A stretch of 64,000 nt of DNA from Ruegeria sp. HKCCSA071. GTDB lineage: Bacteria; Pseudomonadota; Alphaproteobacteria; Rhodobacterales; Rhodobacteraceae. Within the stretch, counting starts at the first letter, position 1. Each line of letters opens with the position of its first letter. The translations under genes were made by a program, and so were the position numbers. The stretch is taken from positions 744,001-808,000 of the forward strand of contig NZ_JAEDOX010000001.1 of assembly GCF_017872555.1 (NCBI RefSeq), read 5' to 3'. The notes under the pieces were generated by a model, which saw only the letters and a list, made by a program, of their open reading frames with translations, ran no database searches and was not told the origin of the DNA. Shown one piece after another: positions 18,622 to 28,129 of this stretch.

Positions 18622-18763
18622 GTGCCGGCGATGTTTGGACCAATGTCATGAGATTTGCAAGGCCCCAATTCGGTGAAATCACCGGAAAGGATCAATTAAA
18701 TCCGGCAGTCTTCCCGGAGTGTCAAACGACCAGAAATTCCCCCTTCAGCTTTCCGATTGGTCG

Positions 18764-21190
18764 TCATAATTCATCGCCAGCGTCAGGGTCCAGATCAGAT
18801 TCGGTCAGTTCCACTGGCTGTCTTGCCGTCAACTCATCTGCGTTCTGTTTGGACGCTGATCCAACCTCTTTGACCTTGTTCGAGGTCGGCAATGCTTCGG
18901 GATTGCGCAACCAGATATCGCGCTGTGCAAAGGGCACTTCGATGCCTGCTTCTAGGAAGCGTCGGTTGATTTCGTGGTTCATGTCGGATTTGACGGACAG
19001 AACCCAGTTCACATCCCGTAGGATCGCCCTGATTTCAAAATCCAGCGCGTCCGCTCCAAATCCCTGGAAAACCACACTGGGCGCCGGGTTGGCCAGCACC
19101 ATCGGGTGGTTGTTTGCGACCTCACCCAGAATAGTCTCGACCAGCCGTGTATCTGTGCCGTAGGCGACACCGACCGGAACAATCACCCTGCCGATAGTAT
19201 TGCCACGGGTGTAGTTCGTGACGACGCCGCTGATCAGGTCCGAGTTCGGGATGATCACATCCGATCTGTCGAACGTCTCGATACGGGTCGAGCGGACGGA
19301 AATGTCACGTACGTAGCCCATCATCCCGTTCACATCGATCCAGTCACCCTTAGAGATTGGCCGTTCGACCAGAAGGATGATACCGGACACGAAATTGGAC
19401 ACAATCGTTTGCAGGCCAAAGCCAATACCGACAGACAGTGCACCTGCAACAATTGCCAGCGACGACAGATCAAACCCCGCGACCATGATCGCGGCCAGAG
19501 CGGCCAGGAAAATCCCGATATACCCCGAGCCAGCGACAATCGCGTTCTGCCCGCCCGGATCGATGCTGGTTTTGGGCAACAGCGAGTTGCGCAACCCGCT
19601 TTGCAACAACCGTGTCAGCGTATATCCGATTGCGAATACCGCGATAAACGTCAGGAAATTGCTGGGCGAGATCGTGACACCGCCAATGTCAAAGCCAAGC
19701 AACAGACGTGACCATACTTCAAGCAGGTCGGTTTCGCGCGCACCCCAGTAAATCGCTAAAACAGGCAGCGCGAGGATGGCGAGTGCAAAGCCCACCAGGA
19801 CCGAAAAAAGTGAGTCGCGCGCAGCGTCGCCCTGCCCTGTGATCCATCCGTATATCTGACTGACGAACCGTTGAAAAATTGCCAGAGCGGCAATCAGAAC
19901 CAGCGTTTTTACCGCCGGAAACACGATCGCTTCGGCCGCATTAGTATAGCCGACCAGTGCCAGTACGGGTGTTGCGATCCCCAGCAGGAACATGGCCTTG
20001 CGCAGGAATTCCACCATTTGGCTGAATCCGGCCGCCCTTGTGGACGCCGTTTGATCAAGCAGGTGGTCGTTCGTCCGGATTTGGCGCACACGGAGCAAAA
20101 GCAAAGCCGTTCCGACGATCACGGGGAAACTGATGACCGCACGGGTCGCGTCCGAGACGTTTTCGATCTGCTGGAACAGAAGCGCCAATTCATGCAGGAT
20201 CAGCATCAAAGCCAACAGATCGATGTAGATGCGCAACTCGGTGATCCGCGCGGCAGACAGCCGCTTGAACCCCTGCGAAGCACCAATCACGTAAATCTGT
20301 CGGCCGATCCAGTCGTAGAATAAGGCGATTGCCGCCCAATACGGGATATTTTCCAGCAACAAACTGCCGCGCAGGCCCGGAATGCCCGATAGGCTGATCG
20401 CCGTAATGGCGGCAACGACACCAATCCAGGGCAACAGGATCCGCAGCAGCGAAATGATGAAGGACCAGGCACCTGTCCCGGCTCCACCCAGCAATCTAAG
20501 ATAGTCGCCGCCCTTCTCTGACCAACGCTTGCCAAAGATCAGCAGAACTGCCGCGAGGATCACTAAAAACAGAATGCCCAAACCGCGATCACGGATGCGT
20601 TCTTTGACAACGTCCGATCGCAGGTTGGCAAATATTTCATTCGCCAGGCTCAAAAGCGCTTCTTTTACATCCTGCCACGCAGGTCCCCAATATACGGGGT
20701 TGATCGGCGACGGACCGCGTTGGAAAAACTCCTTCGTTTGCCGTTTCCGGATAATCTGGTCGATTTCACTGATCAATCCGTTTGCGCGGCTATACGCTTC
20801 TTCGGAAATGATGCGAGGCACGCGCAAACTGTTGAGCTGATCATTAAGATGAGTTCGCAATTTAGCAATATCTTCAGGTTCGGTCGCGTCCCCTTCGGGT
20901 TTCGGACCAAGCGCCTTGATCTGGCTTTCCAGCGTTGCGATACGATCCGTGTTGGCGCTGCGCGCCTTGTTAAAGTCCTCGCGGTAACCATTTATTTCGG
21001 AACGTAAATTCTCGAATGCCGCATTTGAAGCACGGTTCGCTTCGATCACGGATTCCGCACGGTCCGCTGTTTTTATCCAGCCCCGGTAATACTCGCTTTG
21101 CCTGTCGGTCAGCTGCGCAACAGCACCGCCTGCGAACCCGACAAGACACAGAAAAACCAGTGTCAGAAACAGGCGAACCTGCTTAGGCAT
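18764..21190 (-). CDS. Large MscS-family mechanosensitive channel with DUF3772
   Basis: An 808-residue inner membrane protein. A signal peptide (MPKQVRLFLTLVFLC... to AVAQ at residue 26) is followed by a periplasmic coiled-coil/DUF3772 region to about residue 170, then about ten membrane segments. The MscS core comes last, with a glycine/alanine-rich pore helix (ALSVGIGFGLQTIVSNFVSGIILLVE), then ERPISKGDWI and the beta domain. It resembles the long YbiO/MscK-like channels rather than minimal MscS and would open on hypo-osmotic shock. The ATG at 21190 overlaps the cysK stop codon by one base and begins the signal peptide, so longer starts inside cysK are unlikely. Confidence 0.9.
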   Translation of the reverse strand: MPKQVRLFLTLVFLCLVGFAGGAVAQLTDRQSEYYRGWIKTADRAESVIEANRASNAAFENLRSEINGYREDFNKARSANTDRIATLESQIKALGPKPEGDATEPEDIAKLRTHLNDQLNSLRVPRIISEEAYSRANGLISEIDQIIRKRQTKEFFQRGPSPINPVYWGPAWQDVKEALLSLANEIFANLRSDVVKERIRDRGLGILFLVILAAVLLIFGKRWSEKGGDYLRLLGGAGTGAWSFIISLLRILLPWIGVVAAITAISLSGIPGLRGSLLLENIPYWAAIALFYDWIGRQIYVIGASQGFKRLSAARITELRIYIDLLALMLILHELALLFQQIENVSDATRAVISFPVIVGTALLLLRVRQIRTNDHLLDQTASTRAAGFSQMVEFLRKAMFLLGIATPVLALVGYTNAAEAIVFPAVKTLVLIAALAIFQRFVSQIYGWITGQGDAARDSLFSVLVGFALAILALPVLAIYWGARETDLLEVWSRLLLGFDIGGVTISPSNFLTFIAVFAIGYTLTRLLQSGLRNSLLPKTSIDPGGQNAIVAGSGYIGIFLAALAAIMVAGFDLSSLAIVAGALSVGIGFGLQTIVSNFVSGIILLVERPISKGDWIDVNGMMGYVRDISVRSTRIETFDRSDVIIPNSDLISGVVTNYTRGNTIGRVIVPVGVAYGTDTRLVETILGEVANNHPMVLANPAPSVVFQGFGADALDFEIRAILRDVNWVLSVKSDMNHEINRRFLEAGIEVPFAQRDIWLRNPEALPTSNKVKEVGSASKQNADELTARQPVELTESDLDPDAGDEL

Positions 21191-22224
21191 CACACGTCCT
21201 CGAAAACGCCGGGAATGCTGCGCGGTGCTTCGGTCATCCAATTCGGTACCGGTAGGTCTTTTCCGCGCAGAAAGTCCGGGTTGAACAATTTGGACTGATA
21301 CCGTGTGCCATAGTCGCAGAGGACGGTCACAATCGTGTGGCCCGGCCCCATTTCCTTGGCCAGACGCACAGCGCCCGCCATGTTGATTGCGGTCGACCCG
21401 CCCATAACCAGCCCCTCTTCGCGGAGCAGGTCAAAGATGTAAGGCAGTGCCTCGGTGTCAGTAATTTGATAGGAATGATCCGGCGTGAACCCTTCGAGAT
21501 TTTTTGTTATCCGCACCTGTCCGATACCTTCGGCAATCGAACCTCCCTCCATCGCGATTTCACCGGTGGTGTAGTAAGAGTAGAGACCCGCCCCCATGGG
21601 ATCGGCCAAACCGATTTTCACACCCTTGGGCTGCAGCGCTTCGGCAACCCCGGCCAACGTACCGCCCGACCCGACAGCACAGATAAACCCGTCGACCTTA
21701 CCATCTGTTTGTTCCCAGATTTCGGGTCCTGTGGTTTCAACATGGGCCTGCCGGTTCGCCACGTTGTCAAACTGATTGGCCCAGATCGCCCCATTGGGTT
21801 CGGTCTGCGCCAATTTCTCGGCCAAACGCCGGGAATAATGCACAAAATTGTTGGGGTTACGATAAGGTGCGGCCGGAACTTGAACCAGTTGTGCACCGGC
21901 CAGCCGCAGCATGTCTTTCTTTTCTTCCGACTGGGTTTCCGGGATCACAATCACGGTCTTGAACCCCATTGACGCACCCACCAGCGCCAGGCCAATACCG
22001 GTATTGCCTGCGGTGCCTTCCACAATGGTGCCGCCGGGCTTCAAATCGCCCCGCGCGACTGCGTCACGGATAATATAGAGTGCTGCACGATCCTTGACGG
22101 ATTGGCCGGGGTTCATGAATTCGGCTTTGCCGAGAATATCGCAACCAGTTTCTTCACTGATGCGGCGCAGCCGGATCAGCGGTGTTTTTCCTACTGCGTC
22201 AGCAAGATCTCGTGCAATGCGCAT
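21190..22224 (-). CDS. cysK: Cysteine synthase (O-acetylserine sulfhydrylase)
   Basis: A 344-residue PLP enzyme that makes cysteine from O-acetylserine and sulfide. The PLP lysine is K44 in NPGQSVKDR, the phosphate-binding loop GTAGNTG lies near residue 70, and the second PLP loop is GSGGTLAG. It lies downstream of trgA and trgB, the order known for the tellurite resistance locus of Rhodobacter sphaeroides, where cysK also contributes to resistance. It is longer than E. coli CysK (323) owing to a C-terminal tail ending GVFEDV. Confidence 0.92.
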   Translation of the reverse strand: MRIARDLADAVGKTPLIRLRRISEETGCDILGKAEFMNPGQSVKDRAALYIIRDAVARGDLKPGGTIVEGTAGNTGIGLALVGASMGFKTVIVIPETQSEEKKDMLRLAGAQLVQVPAAPYRNPNNFVHYSRRLAEKLAQTEPNGAIWANQFDNVANRQAHVETTGPEIWEQTDGKVDGFICAVGSGGTLAGVAEALQPKGVKIGLADPMGAGLYSYYTTGEIAMEGGSIAEGIGQVRITKNLEGFTPDHSYQITDTEALPYIFDLLREEGLVMGGSTAINMAGAVRLAKEMGPGHTIVTVLCDYGTRYQSKLFNPDFLRGKDLPVPNWMTEAPRSIPGVFEDV

Positions 22225-22292
22225 GACGGCCCCTTGTCGTTTTGTACCATCGAAGATTTACAGCCGCACCGCGGCGACCACAAGCGGGATAG

Positions 22293-23408
22293 TCACCCGC
22301 GCAATCTATCCCGGTGGCGGGCCAGCCAATAAGCCAGAGACACCAATTGTAGATCCTTGAAAACATGGCGATCCGTCATGTCTATGAATTCACCGAATGG
22401 CAAGATTTGACTGCGGATGTCTTCACCTTCTGTGTCAAGGCCGCCAGTGATTGTGGTGTGCGTCAACTCACCCAGACCAACATAAAGATACATGAACCCG
22501 GTGGAAGATCCGCTCGAGGTATAAGCACCGCCAGCATATTCCAGCCTGTCAAACCGAATACCCGCCTCCTCCATCGCCTCGCGATGCGCGGCCTGTTCGG
22601 GTGTTTCGCCCGGATCAATCATCCCAGCTACCGCTTCCCAAAGCCAGGGTTCCGGATCGTTGTTCAGGAAAACTGGCGGTCTGAACTGTTCCACGATCAA
22701 AACGGTATCTTTGGCCGGATCATAGGGCAGAACGGCGACCGCACTGCCCTGCAACAAGCTTCCACGGCGCAGAACCGGACCCATGCTGCCGTCATGCCGC
22801 CGGTGTTGCAGATCAATTTCCTCCATCCCGAAGTAATCAAGATACACCCGGTCATGGCGATGCACGATCACGTCTTTTGCAATGTCCCGCGGATCACCGG
22901 TTCGCCGTTGCCCGGCCATAATCTTTGACCAGGCACGGGTTTGCGTGGCGCGAACACTGCGGGCCATGACCCGGGGATCGACCTTCCCGAAATAGGCCAT
23001 CTCTTCCTCAGCGGCGAGCGTTGTAAGTTCACCCAATCTGTCCGCCCAGTCCTGAAGCGACCACAAATCACCCGGTCTCCAGGCATCGGGGGCAGGAAAA
23101 AAGACCTGAGCTTGAGCCTCGGTTCCGTCTTCCAATTCGACCCTCAGAGACTTCAGATCATAGTCGAAAGACCCTTCGTAATAATCCAGCCTGGCCAGAT
23201 CCACAGACGACAATTCCTGCACCAGTAGACCTTCGGCACTGGCACCTTCCATTTCCACGATCATTGGGAAATCCTGCCCCTGAACAGAATGGACAGCGTG
23301 GCCTCGAAGTTGGGCGGGCCGCGCTTTGGTTTCGCTCAGAGGATGGCCAAGAACGCGTTCCAACAACGGCAAGTGTCGCAGCGTTCCATAAAAGAACAAA
23401 TCAGACAA
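22293..23408 (-). CDS. trgB: TrgB-like fusion of gamma-glutamylcyclotransferase-like and Nudix domains
   Basis: A 371-residue two-domain protein. Residues 1-110 match the AIG2/GGCT-like fold (FFYGTLRHLPLLERVL, with LDYYEGS where the family has its acidic active-site region). Residues 180-365 are an ADP-ribose pyrophosphatase-type Nudix hydrolase whose complete Nudix box spans residues 262-284 (G262, E268, R276, E277, E280, E281, G283). The start is TTG at 23408, supported by AGAGAG upstream and by the domain starting directly there. Position between trgA and cysK identifies it as TrgB of the tellurite resistance locus. Its true substrate is not known to me. Confidence 0.85.
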   Translation of the reverse strand: MSDLFFYGTLRHLPLLERVLGHPLSETKARPAQLRGHAVHSVQGQDFPMIVEMEGASAEGLLVQELSSVDLARLDYYEGSFDYDLKSLRVELEDGTEAQAQVFFPAPDAWRPGDLWSLQDWADRLGELTTLAAEEEMAYFGKVDPRVMARSVRATQTRAWSKIMAGQRRTGDPRDIAKDVIVHRHDRVYLDYFGMEEIDLQHRRHDGSMGPVLRRGSLLQGSAVAVLPYDPAKDTVLIVEQFRPPVFLNNDPEPWLWEAVAGMIDPGETPEQAAHREAMEEAGIRFDRLEYAGGAYTSSGSSTGFMYLYVGLGELTHTTITGGLDTEGEDIRSQILPFGEFIDMTDRHVFKDLQLVSLAYWLARHRDRLRG

Positions 23409-23434
23409 ATTCGATCTCTCTTGTCAGTAACGGA

Positions 23435-23875
23435 TCAGCGCCACGACCGGCTGGCCTGTTCTGTGGCCAGCCCCGAGACAACAGCCCCAATTAGGAATGC
23501 AATCAGGATTTCCGGGTAAATCAGCAGCTTACCGTACTCAATCCCGATCTTGAAAATGGCCAGTATGGCCTCAAATGGGCCACCGTAACGGTTGCGCATG
23601 GCAAGTCGGAACATTTCGTAACAGCCCTGCACGAACAACGCCCAGAATATCAGCGAGGCGACACCAGTTAGTCCGTTATTGATCCCAGCAGTCCAGCCGC
23701 GCCCTGCACGCTTGCCCATGATGCCCCACCCGCAAACCGCGCCAAGGCCCATGTTAACCAGGGTAAAGTACCCGTAATCCTTACCTTCTTCGCCGTTCTC
23801 GATAATCATGCCAGAGACAATGAATGCCAGCACGATGAGGCAAACGGCGGCTACAAGACGCGAGGCAGTGGGCAT
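23435..23875 (-). CDS. trgA: TrgA-family membrane protein
   Basis: A 146-residue inner membrane protein with four predicted helices (about residues 5-23, 36-53, 67-90 and 115-135) and the conserved GRGWTAGINNGLTG loop. I recognise it as TrgA, first described in the Rhodobacter sphaeroides tellurite resistance locus with trgB and cysK, which follow here in the same order. The gap to trgB is 26 bases and to cfa 11 bases, so this is one operon. The biochemical role is unknown. Confidence 0.85.
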   Translation of the reverse strand: MPTASRLVAAVCLIVLAFIVSGMIIENGEEGKDYGYFTLVNMGLGAVCGWGIMGKRAGRGWTAGINNGLTGVASLIFWALFVQGCYEMFRLAMRNRYGGPFEAILAIFKIGIEYGKLLIYPEILIAFLIGAVVSGLATEQASRSWR

Positions 23876-23886
23876 GTTACGGTCCG

Positions 23887-25098
23887 TCAGTTAACTTGCT
23901 TTGCTACGGTGATCTGTGTCACATCGCAATTGCGCGTGTCAAAGGCTGCGCCACACGCTGTCAAATAATAATTCCACATGCGGCGAAAACGCTCATCAAA
24001 GCCCAGGTCTGCGATCTGTTCCCATTTTGCATTGAACGTTTCATACCACCGCCGCAGCGTCAGGTCGTAACTTTTGCCGAATTCTTTCGACTTCACCACA
24101 TTCAGACCGGCCTGATTGATCTGCTGCCGCAGGATCGAAGGTGACGGAAGCATTCCACCCGGAAAGATGTATTTCTGAATGAAATCAACACCGTTCTTGT
24201 AATAATCCCAGCGGTGGTCACCTACCGTAATGATTTGCAAGGTCGCTTGCGCCCCCGGCTTCAGCCGTTCACGAACGGTTTCAAAATAAACCGGCCAGTA
24301 TTTTTGACCGACCGCCTCGAACATCTCGATAGAGGCGATGCCATCATATTGCCCACGCTCGTCGCGATAGTCTTGCAACTTGAACTTCACCCGATCAGAA
24401 AGTCCCGCTTTTTCAATACGTTCATTGGCAAACTTGAACTGCTCCTCACTAATCGTAAGGCCGGTTACATGCAAACCCCGCTCTTTCGCGGCATATTCGG
24501 CAAAACCGCCCCAACCGCATCCGATTTCCAGTATGTGGTCGCCGGGTTTGGCCCCCATTTCATCGACAAGGCTGGCGTATTTCGCAGTTTGCGCCTTCTC
24601 AAGACTTTCTTGCCCGGTTTCAAAGATAGCGCTGGAATAAGTCATAGTGTCATCCAGCCACAAACCGTAGAAGTCATTGCCCAGATCATAGTGGTACGAG
24701 ATATTCTTTTTCGCCTGCGTCCGGTTATTGCGATGAAGCCAGAACCGCAGCCGTTCATAGGCCTGAACAAGGAACTTCCCAGTAAACCCGTCATAGACGG
24801 TCTCGGACCCCAGATGGACAAGATCCATAAATGAGCGCAGATCAGGCGTGCTCCAGCCCTCCTCAAGATACGCATCAGAAAACCCCAGCTCGCCTTCGCG
24901 GATCAGACGGGCAAAAACATCTCTGTCGTGGATATCGATCTGAGCAACAGGCCCTGCCTTGGGTCCCTCTGCGCGAAAGATGCGACCATCTGGCAATGTT
25001 ATGTCTAGTCGCCCCGACTCCATTCTGGTCAGCATCTTGAAGACCTGGGCGAAATACCTGGGCAGATCCGACTGCCCCTCTGTCGTCGTCAGCACCAT
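23887..25098 (-). CDS. cfa: Cyclopropane-fatty-acyl-phospholipid synthase
   Basis: A 403-residue SAM-dependent enzyme that adds a methylene bridge to unsaturated membrane lipid chains. The N-terminal lipid-binding region precedes a Rossmann methyltransferase domain with EIGCGWGG as SAM motif I, and the family motif ISYHYDLGNDFY comes before it. C-terminal markers (FIQKYIFPGGMLPS) are intact. The ATG at 25098 is chosen because a strong AGGGGAG ribosome site precedes it; a TTG at 25155 would add 19 residues. It sits directly after the photolyase gene. Photolyase plus cfa is a pairing linked with singlet-oxygen response in Rhodobacter. Confidence 0.93.
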   Translation of the reverse strand: MVLTTTEGQSDLPRYFAQVFKMLTRMESGRLDITLPDGRIFRAEGPKAGPVAQIDIHDRDVFARLIREGELGFSDAYLEEGWSTPDLRSFMDLVHLGSETVYDGFTGKFLVQAYERLRFWLHRNNRTQAKKNISYHYDLGNDFYGLWLDDTMTYSSAIFETGQESLEKAQTAKYASLVDEMGAKPGDHILEIGCGWGGFAEYAAKERGLHVTGLTISEEQFKFANERIEKAGLSDRVKFKLQDYRDERGQYDGIASIEMFEAVGQKYWPVYFETVRERLKPGAQATLQIITVGDHRWDYYKNGVDFIQKYIFPGGMLPSPSILRQQINQAGLNVVKSKEFGKSYDLTLRRWYETFNAKWEQIADLGFDERFRRMWNYYLTACGAAFDTRNCDVTQITVAKQVN

Positions 25099-25167
25099 CC
25101 GCTCTCCCCTCTGCGGCACAGGTCTCAGGCTAGGCCGCGATTCTGTTTCTGGCAAGTTTTCAGTTCC

Positions 25168-26592
25168 TTAGTTGGATTTTCGGCTTTCATACGCACGCAA
25201 GGCGCGGTTTCGTCCATCCGCCAGTTTCACGACAGGCTCGGGATAATCCGCCTGCGGACACAGGTTCCATGACCGGGGAACCGCAGCGAAATAGGAAAGT
25301 GCAACGTCACTGGGTTTCGTCTGGCCTTCGGCGATCCAGCGCCGCAGGTAAGACCCCTGCGGATCAAACTTTTCGGCCTGCCTTTCGGGGTTGAATATAC
25401 GAAAGAAGGGCGACGCATCGGGGCCTGATCCCGCAACCCACTGCCAGCCCATGGCGTTACAGGTTGGGTCCCAGTCAATCAGGCAATCCTCGAACCAACT
25501 CATCCCGATTTTCCAGTGTGTCATCAGATGTTTGGTCAGGTAACTGGCCACTATCATCCGGGCCCGGTTATGCATACGGCCCGTCACATACATCTGCCGC
25601 AGGCCCGCATCGACCACAGGAATTCCGGTTCGGGCCTGTCTCCAGACGGCAACTTCAGGGTGGTGCGGATCGATATTCCAAGGGAAATCATCCCATTCCG
25701 CTTTCCAGTTATCGGTCAGCAGATGCGGTGAGTAATACATCAGGTGATAGGCAAACTCACGCCAGACCAACTGCCGCAGAAATGCCTCAGCGCCGGGGGT
25801 TCCCGTCATCGCAGCCTGTTGAACCCTGTGCCAGACAGTACGTGGCCCGATCTCGCCCAATGAAAGGTATTCTGACAGGTTTGATGTTCCGTCCAGATCC
25901 AACCGGTCACGATCAATGGAGTAGCCGGGTAACTTGTCGAGCAAGTGCTCAAGGTGGTCGCGGGCGGCCTGCTCGCCGGGTTGAACATGGGGGCGCACGA
26001 TTGCAGCACCTCGGTTCATGCCCGCACCCATCTGCCAGGTGCTCAGTTTATCACTGGAAGGCCAGGTTGCAGGCCCCGCCAAGCGTGACACCAACGCATC
26101 CGGCGCTGGCACGTCCCGCCGCTGAACCGCGCGCCACATAGGGGTGTAGACACGAAACGGCTGGCCCTGCTTTGTTGCTACTGTCCAGGGCTCAAAAAGC
26201 AAATGACCAGGAAACGACTTTGCGCTTACACCCAGTTCGGACAGCGCCGTTTTGATCTGTGTATCGCGTCTGATCGACGCTGGATCATAGGCCCGCGACC
26301 AATAGACAGCCTTTGCGCCCGTCTCTTTGACAAGTGTCCGCAATTGCTCAAGCGCATCGCCACGCCGCAGGATCAGACGGCTACCAAGCCTCGTCAGAGC
26401 GTCGCAAAAGACCTCCAGACCCAACCCCAACCGCCATTTCGGGGCCGCGCCAAGGTGTTGCACAAGAGGGTCATGAACAAAGACTGGTATGATCGGACGG
26501 CCGCTTGCAACAGCAGCAGTCAATGCCGAATGGTCCGACAGGCGCAGATCCCGTCGGAACCATAAGATGATCGGAGACGGCTCGTTTTCCAT
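25168..26592 (-). CDS. phr: Deoxyribodipyrimidine photolyase (class I CPD type)
   Basis: A 474-residue FAD enzyme that repairs cyclobutane pyrimidine dimers using blue or near-UV light. The N-terminal antenna domain starts IILWFRRDLRLSDH; the FAD domain carries WREFAYHLMYY, then GMRQMYVTGRMHNRARM-like residues (here LRQMYVTGRMHNR), and the substrate-site stretch MGWQWVAGSGPDASPFFRIFNP. The start is the ATG at 26592; a GTG two codons earlier is possible. A predicted ECF sigma promoter ends 21 bases upstream. It leads an array of six co-directional genes running to 18764. Confidence 0.94.
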   Translation of the reverse strand: MENEPSPIILWFRRDLRLSDHSALTAAVASGRPIIPVFVHDPLVQHLGAAPKWRLGLGLEVFCDALTRLGSRLILRRGDALEQLRTLVKETGAKAVYWSRAYDPASIRRDTQIKTALSELGVSAKSFPGHLLFEPWTVATKQGQPFRVYTPMWRAVQRRDVPAPDALVSRLAGPATWPSSDKLSTWQMGAGMNRGAAIVRPHVQPGEQAARDHLEHLLDKLPGYSIDRDRLDLDGTSNLSEYLSLGEIGPRTVWHRVQQAAMTGTPGAEAFLRQLVWREFAYHLMYYSPHLLTDNWKAEWDDFPWNIDPHHPEVAVWRQARTGIPVVDAGLRQMYVTGRMHNRARMIVASYLTKHLMTHWKIGMSWFEDCLIDWDPTCNAMGWQWVAGSGPDASPFFRIFNPERQAEKFDPQGSYLRRWIAEGQTKPSDVALSYFAAVPRSWNLCPQADYPEPVVKLADGRNRALRAYESRKSN

Positions 26593-26613
26593 ATCCACCC
26601 TGAGGTTTTCTTC

Positions 26614-26643
26614 GTTCTACGAAGCCCCAAGCAGAGTGGATCA
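26614..26643 (-). promoter_or_regulatory. Predicted ECF (RpoE-ChrR/ECF11-type) promoter for phr-cfa-trgAB
   Basis: On the minus strand TGATCC (26638-26643) is followed after exactly 18 bases by TAGAAC (26614-26619), about 15-20 bases before the photolyase start. This fits my memory of the Rhodobacter RpoE (singlet oxygen) promoter, with a TGATCC-type -35 and a TA-rich -10. The -35 overlaps the stop codon of the upstream PLP gene, and the -10 sits in a CTTCGT/ACGAAG hairpin (26610-26624). Confidence 0.55.
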
Positions 26644-27867
26644 CAAAACGCGTTCAAGCGCCTCCAAAAGCTGATCAATCTCCTGCTGCGAGGTATAATG
26701 CGTAAAGCTGACCCGCAAAACGCCCTGTGCCGGATCTACTCCCATCGCTTGCAATGGGCGCACAGCATAAAAGTCGCCGCCACCAGCCATAACACCGTAT
26801 TGCGCCAGTTCCGCTGCAACTGACTCAGCGGGACGGTTCAGCGACAGCGCTACCGTCGGCGCACGCCGGGTGGCATCTGAAGTGCCGATCAGACGTACCG
26901 CGTTGCGGTCCTTAACCGCATCCAGAACCGGTTGAAGTAAGGACACCTCATGCGCGCGCATCAGGTCATGGGCAAAGGCACCCTGCTCTGCTGCGCCGGC
27001 GTCAGGCCCACCGTGATGCGTGCAAAGGAGCTCAACGTAATCGGCCATACCTGCACTTGCCGCAATCTGAGCATGATCCGGGCCTGCCGGGGTAAAGCGC
27101 TTGTAAAGAACGTCGGCGTTGAAGTAGTGCGCTTGGTTGGGCAGCAACTCTCCCAGTGTTCGGCGAATGACCATGCAGCCTTGATGCGGGCCGTAAGTTT
27201 TATAGGCTGAAAACAGATAGATGTCCGGCCCCAGATCGCCAACATTCGGAAACCCATGCGGGGCGTAAGATACGCCGTCCACGCAGACAAATGCACCAGC
27301 CGCGTGGGCAATCGCAGTGATCTCGGTGACCGGGTTAATCTCTCCCACGACATTGGAGCAATGCGGGAAACAGACCAGACGCACTTTTTCGTCCAGCATG
27401 TTTTCCAGATCCTGCGGGTTCAGTGATCCGGTTTCAGGATCGATCTGCCACTCCCGCACCTCAATCCCTGCCTCGGCCAGACGACGCCATGGGCCCGAAT
27501 TTGCCTCGTGATCCTGATTGGTCACGACAATCGCCTCGCCAGGTTTCATCCATTGCCTGAACGCCTGTGCCAAAACATAGGTATTCTGTGTGGTCGAAGG
27601 GCCAAAGCTCAGCTCATCGGTTTCAACACCAAGGATGGCAGCCATGCGCGCGCGTGCCTCATCCATCTCGGCACCTGCAAGACGGCTGGCCTCATAAGGG
27701 GCGTAGGGCTGAACCTTTCGCTGCGTATAGAACCGCGTCAACCGGTCGATCACCGGCTTGCAGGTATATGACCCGCCCGCATTCTCAAAAAACGCCTGTC
27801 CTTTCAGGCTGGGTTCGGAAAAAGCCGGAAACTGTGCCCGAACGAAATCGATATCCAGAGAGCTCAT
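26641..27867 (-). CDS. Class V aminotransferase / cysteine desulfurase-like PLP enzyme
   Basis: A 408-residue fold-type I PLP enzyme. The N terminus (FFENAGGSYTCKPVIDRL) and SFGPSTTQNTYVLAQAF phosphate-binding area match the class V group. The PLP lysine is in FSAYKTYGPHQG and the cofactor Asp in CVDGVSYAPHG. It resembles the CsdA/SufS-like branch, but the mobile loop cysteine is not obvious and no SUF or ISC genes are near, so desulfurase activity is unproven. It starts 262 bases after the pyrH stop and is separated from it by a terminator; the photolyase gene begins 48 bases later. Confidence 0.8.
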   Translation of the reverse strand: MSSLDIDFVRAQFPAFSEPSLKGQAFFENAGGSYTCKPVIDRLTRFYTQRKVQPYAPYEASRLAGAEMDEARARMAAILGVETDELSFGPSTTQNTYVLAQAFRQWMKPGEAIVVTNQDHEANSGPWRRLAEAGIEVREWQIDPETGSLNPQDLENMLDEKVRLVCFPHCSNVVGEINPVTEITAIAHAAGAFVCVDGVSYAPHGFPNVGDLGPDIYLFSAYKTYGPHQGCMVIRRTLGELLPNQAHYFNADVLYKRFTPAGPDHAQIAASAGMADYVELLCTHHGGPDAGAAEQGAFAHDLMRAHEVSLLQPVLDAVKDRNAVRLIGTSDATRRAPTVALSLNRPAESVAAELAQYGVMAGGGDFYAVRPLQAMGVDPAQGVLRVSFTHYTSQQEIDQLLEALERVL

Positions 27868-28061
27868 GCCTCATTGCTCCTTAGTTGTGCTGTCATATCA
27901 ACAAGATGCCCGCTCATGTTTCCGGACATCTCAGAAATCATGGCAGGTCTTCCAGCCCAGCCTGTGCTTGCGCCATGAGCTGACGAAACACCGGGCAGCC
28001 CTTCACTTCGGAAGGACAACGCTACTTAGACAGCACCATCCGCGACCGTCAAGCTGAAGCA

Positions 28062-28092
28062 AAAGAAAAAGCCCGGCGGGGTTGCCGGGGCT
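28062..28092 (-). terminator. Intrinsic terminator after pyrH
   Basis: On the minus strand a G/C-rich stem (CCCCGGC / GCCGGG with one bulged C) ends in CTTTTTCTTTT. It isolates pyrH from the PLP-enzyme gene downstream. Confidence 0.75.
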
Positions 28093-28129
28093 GAATTTCC
28101 AACACTCTGGGGCGGGTCTCGTTCGGGCC

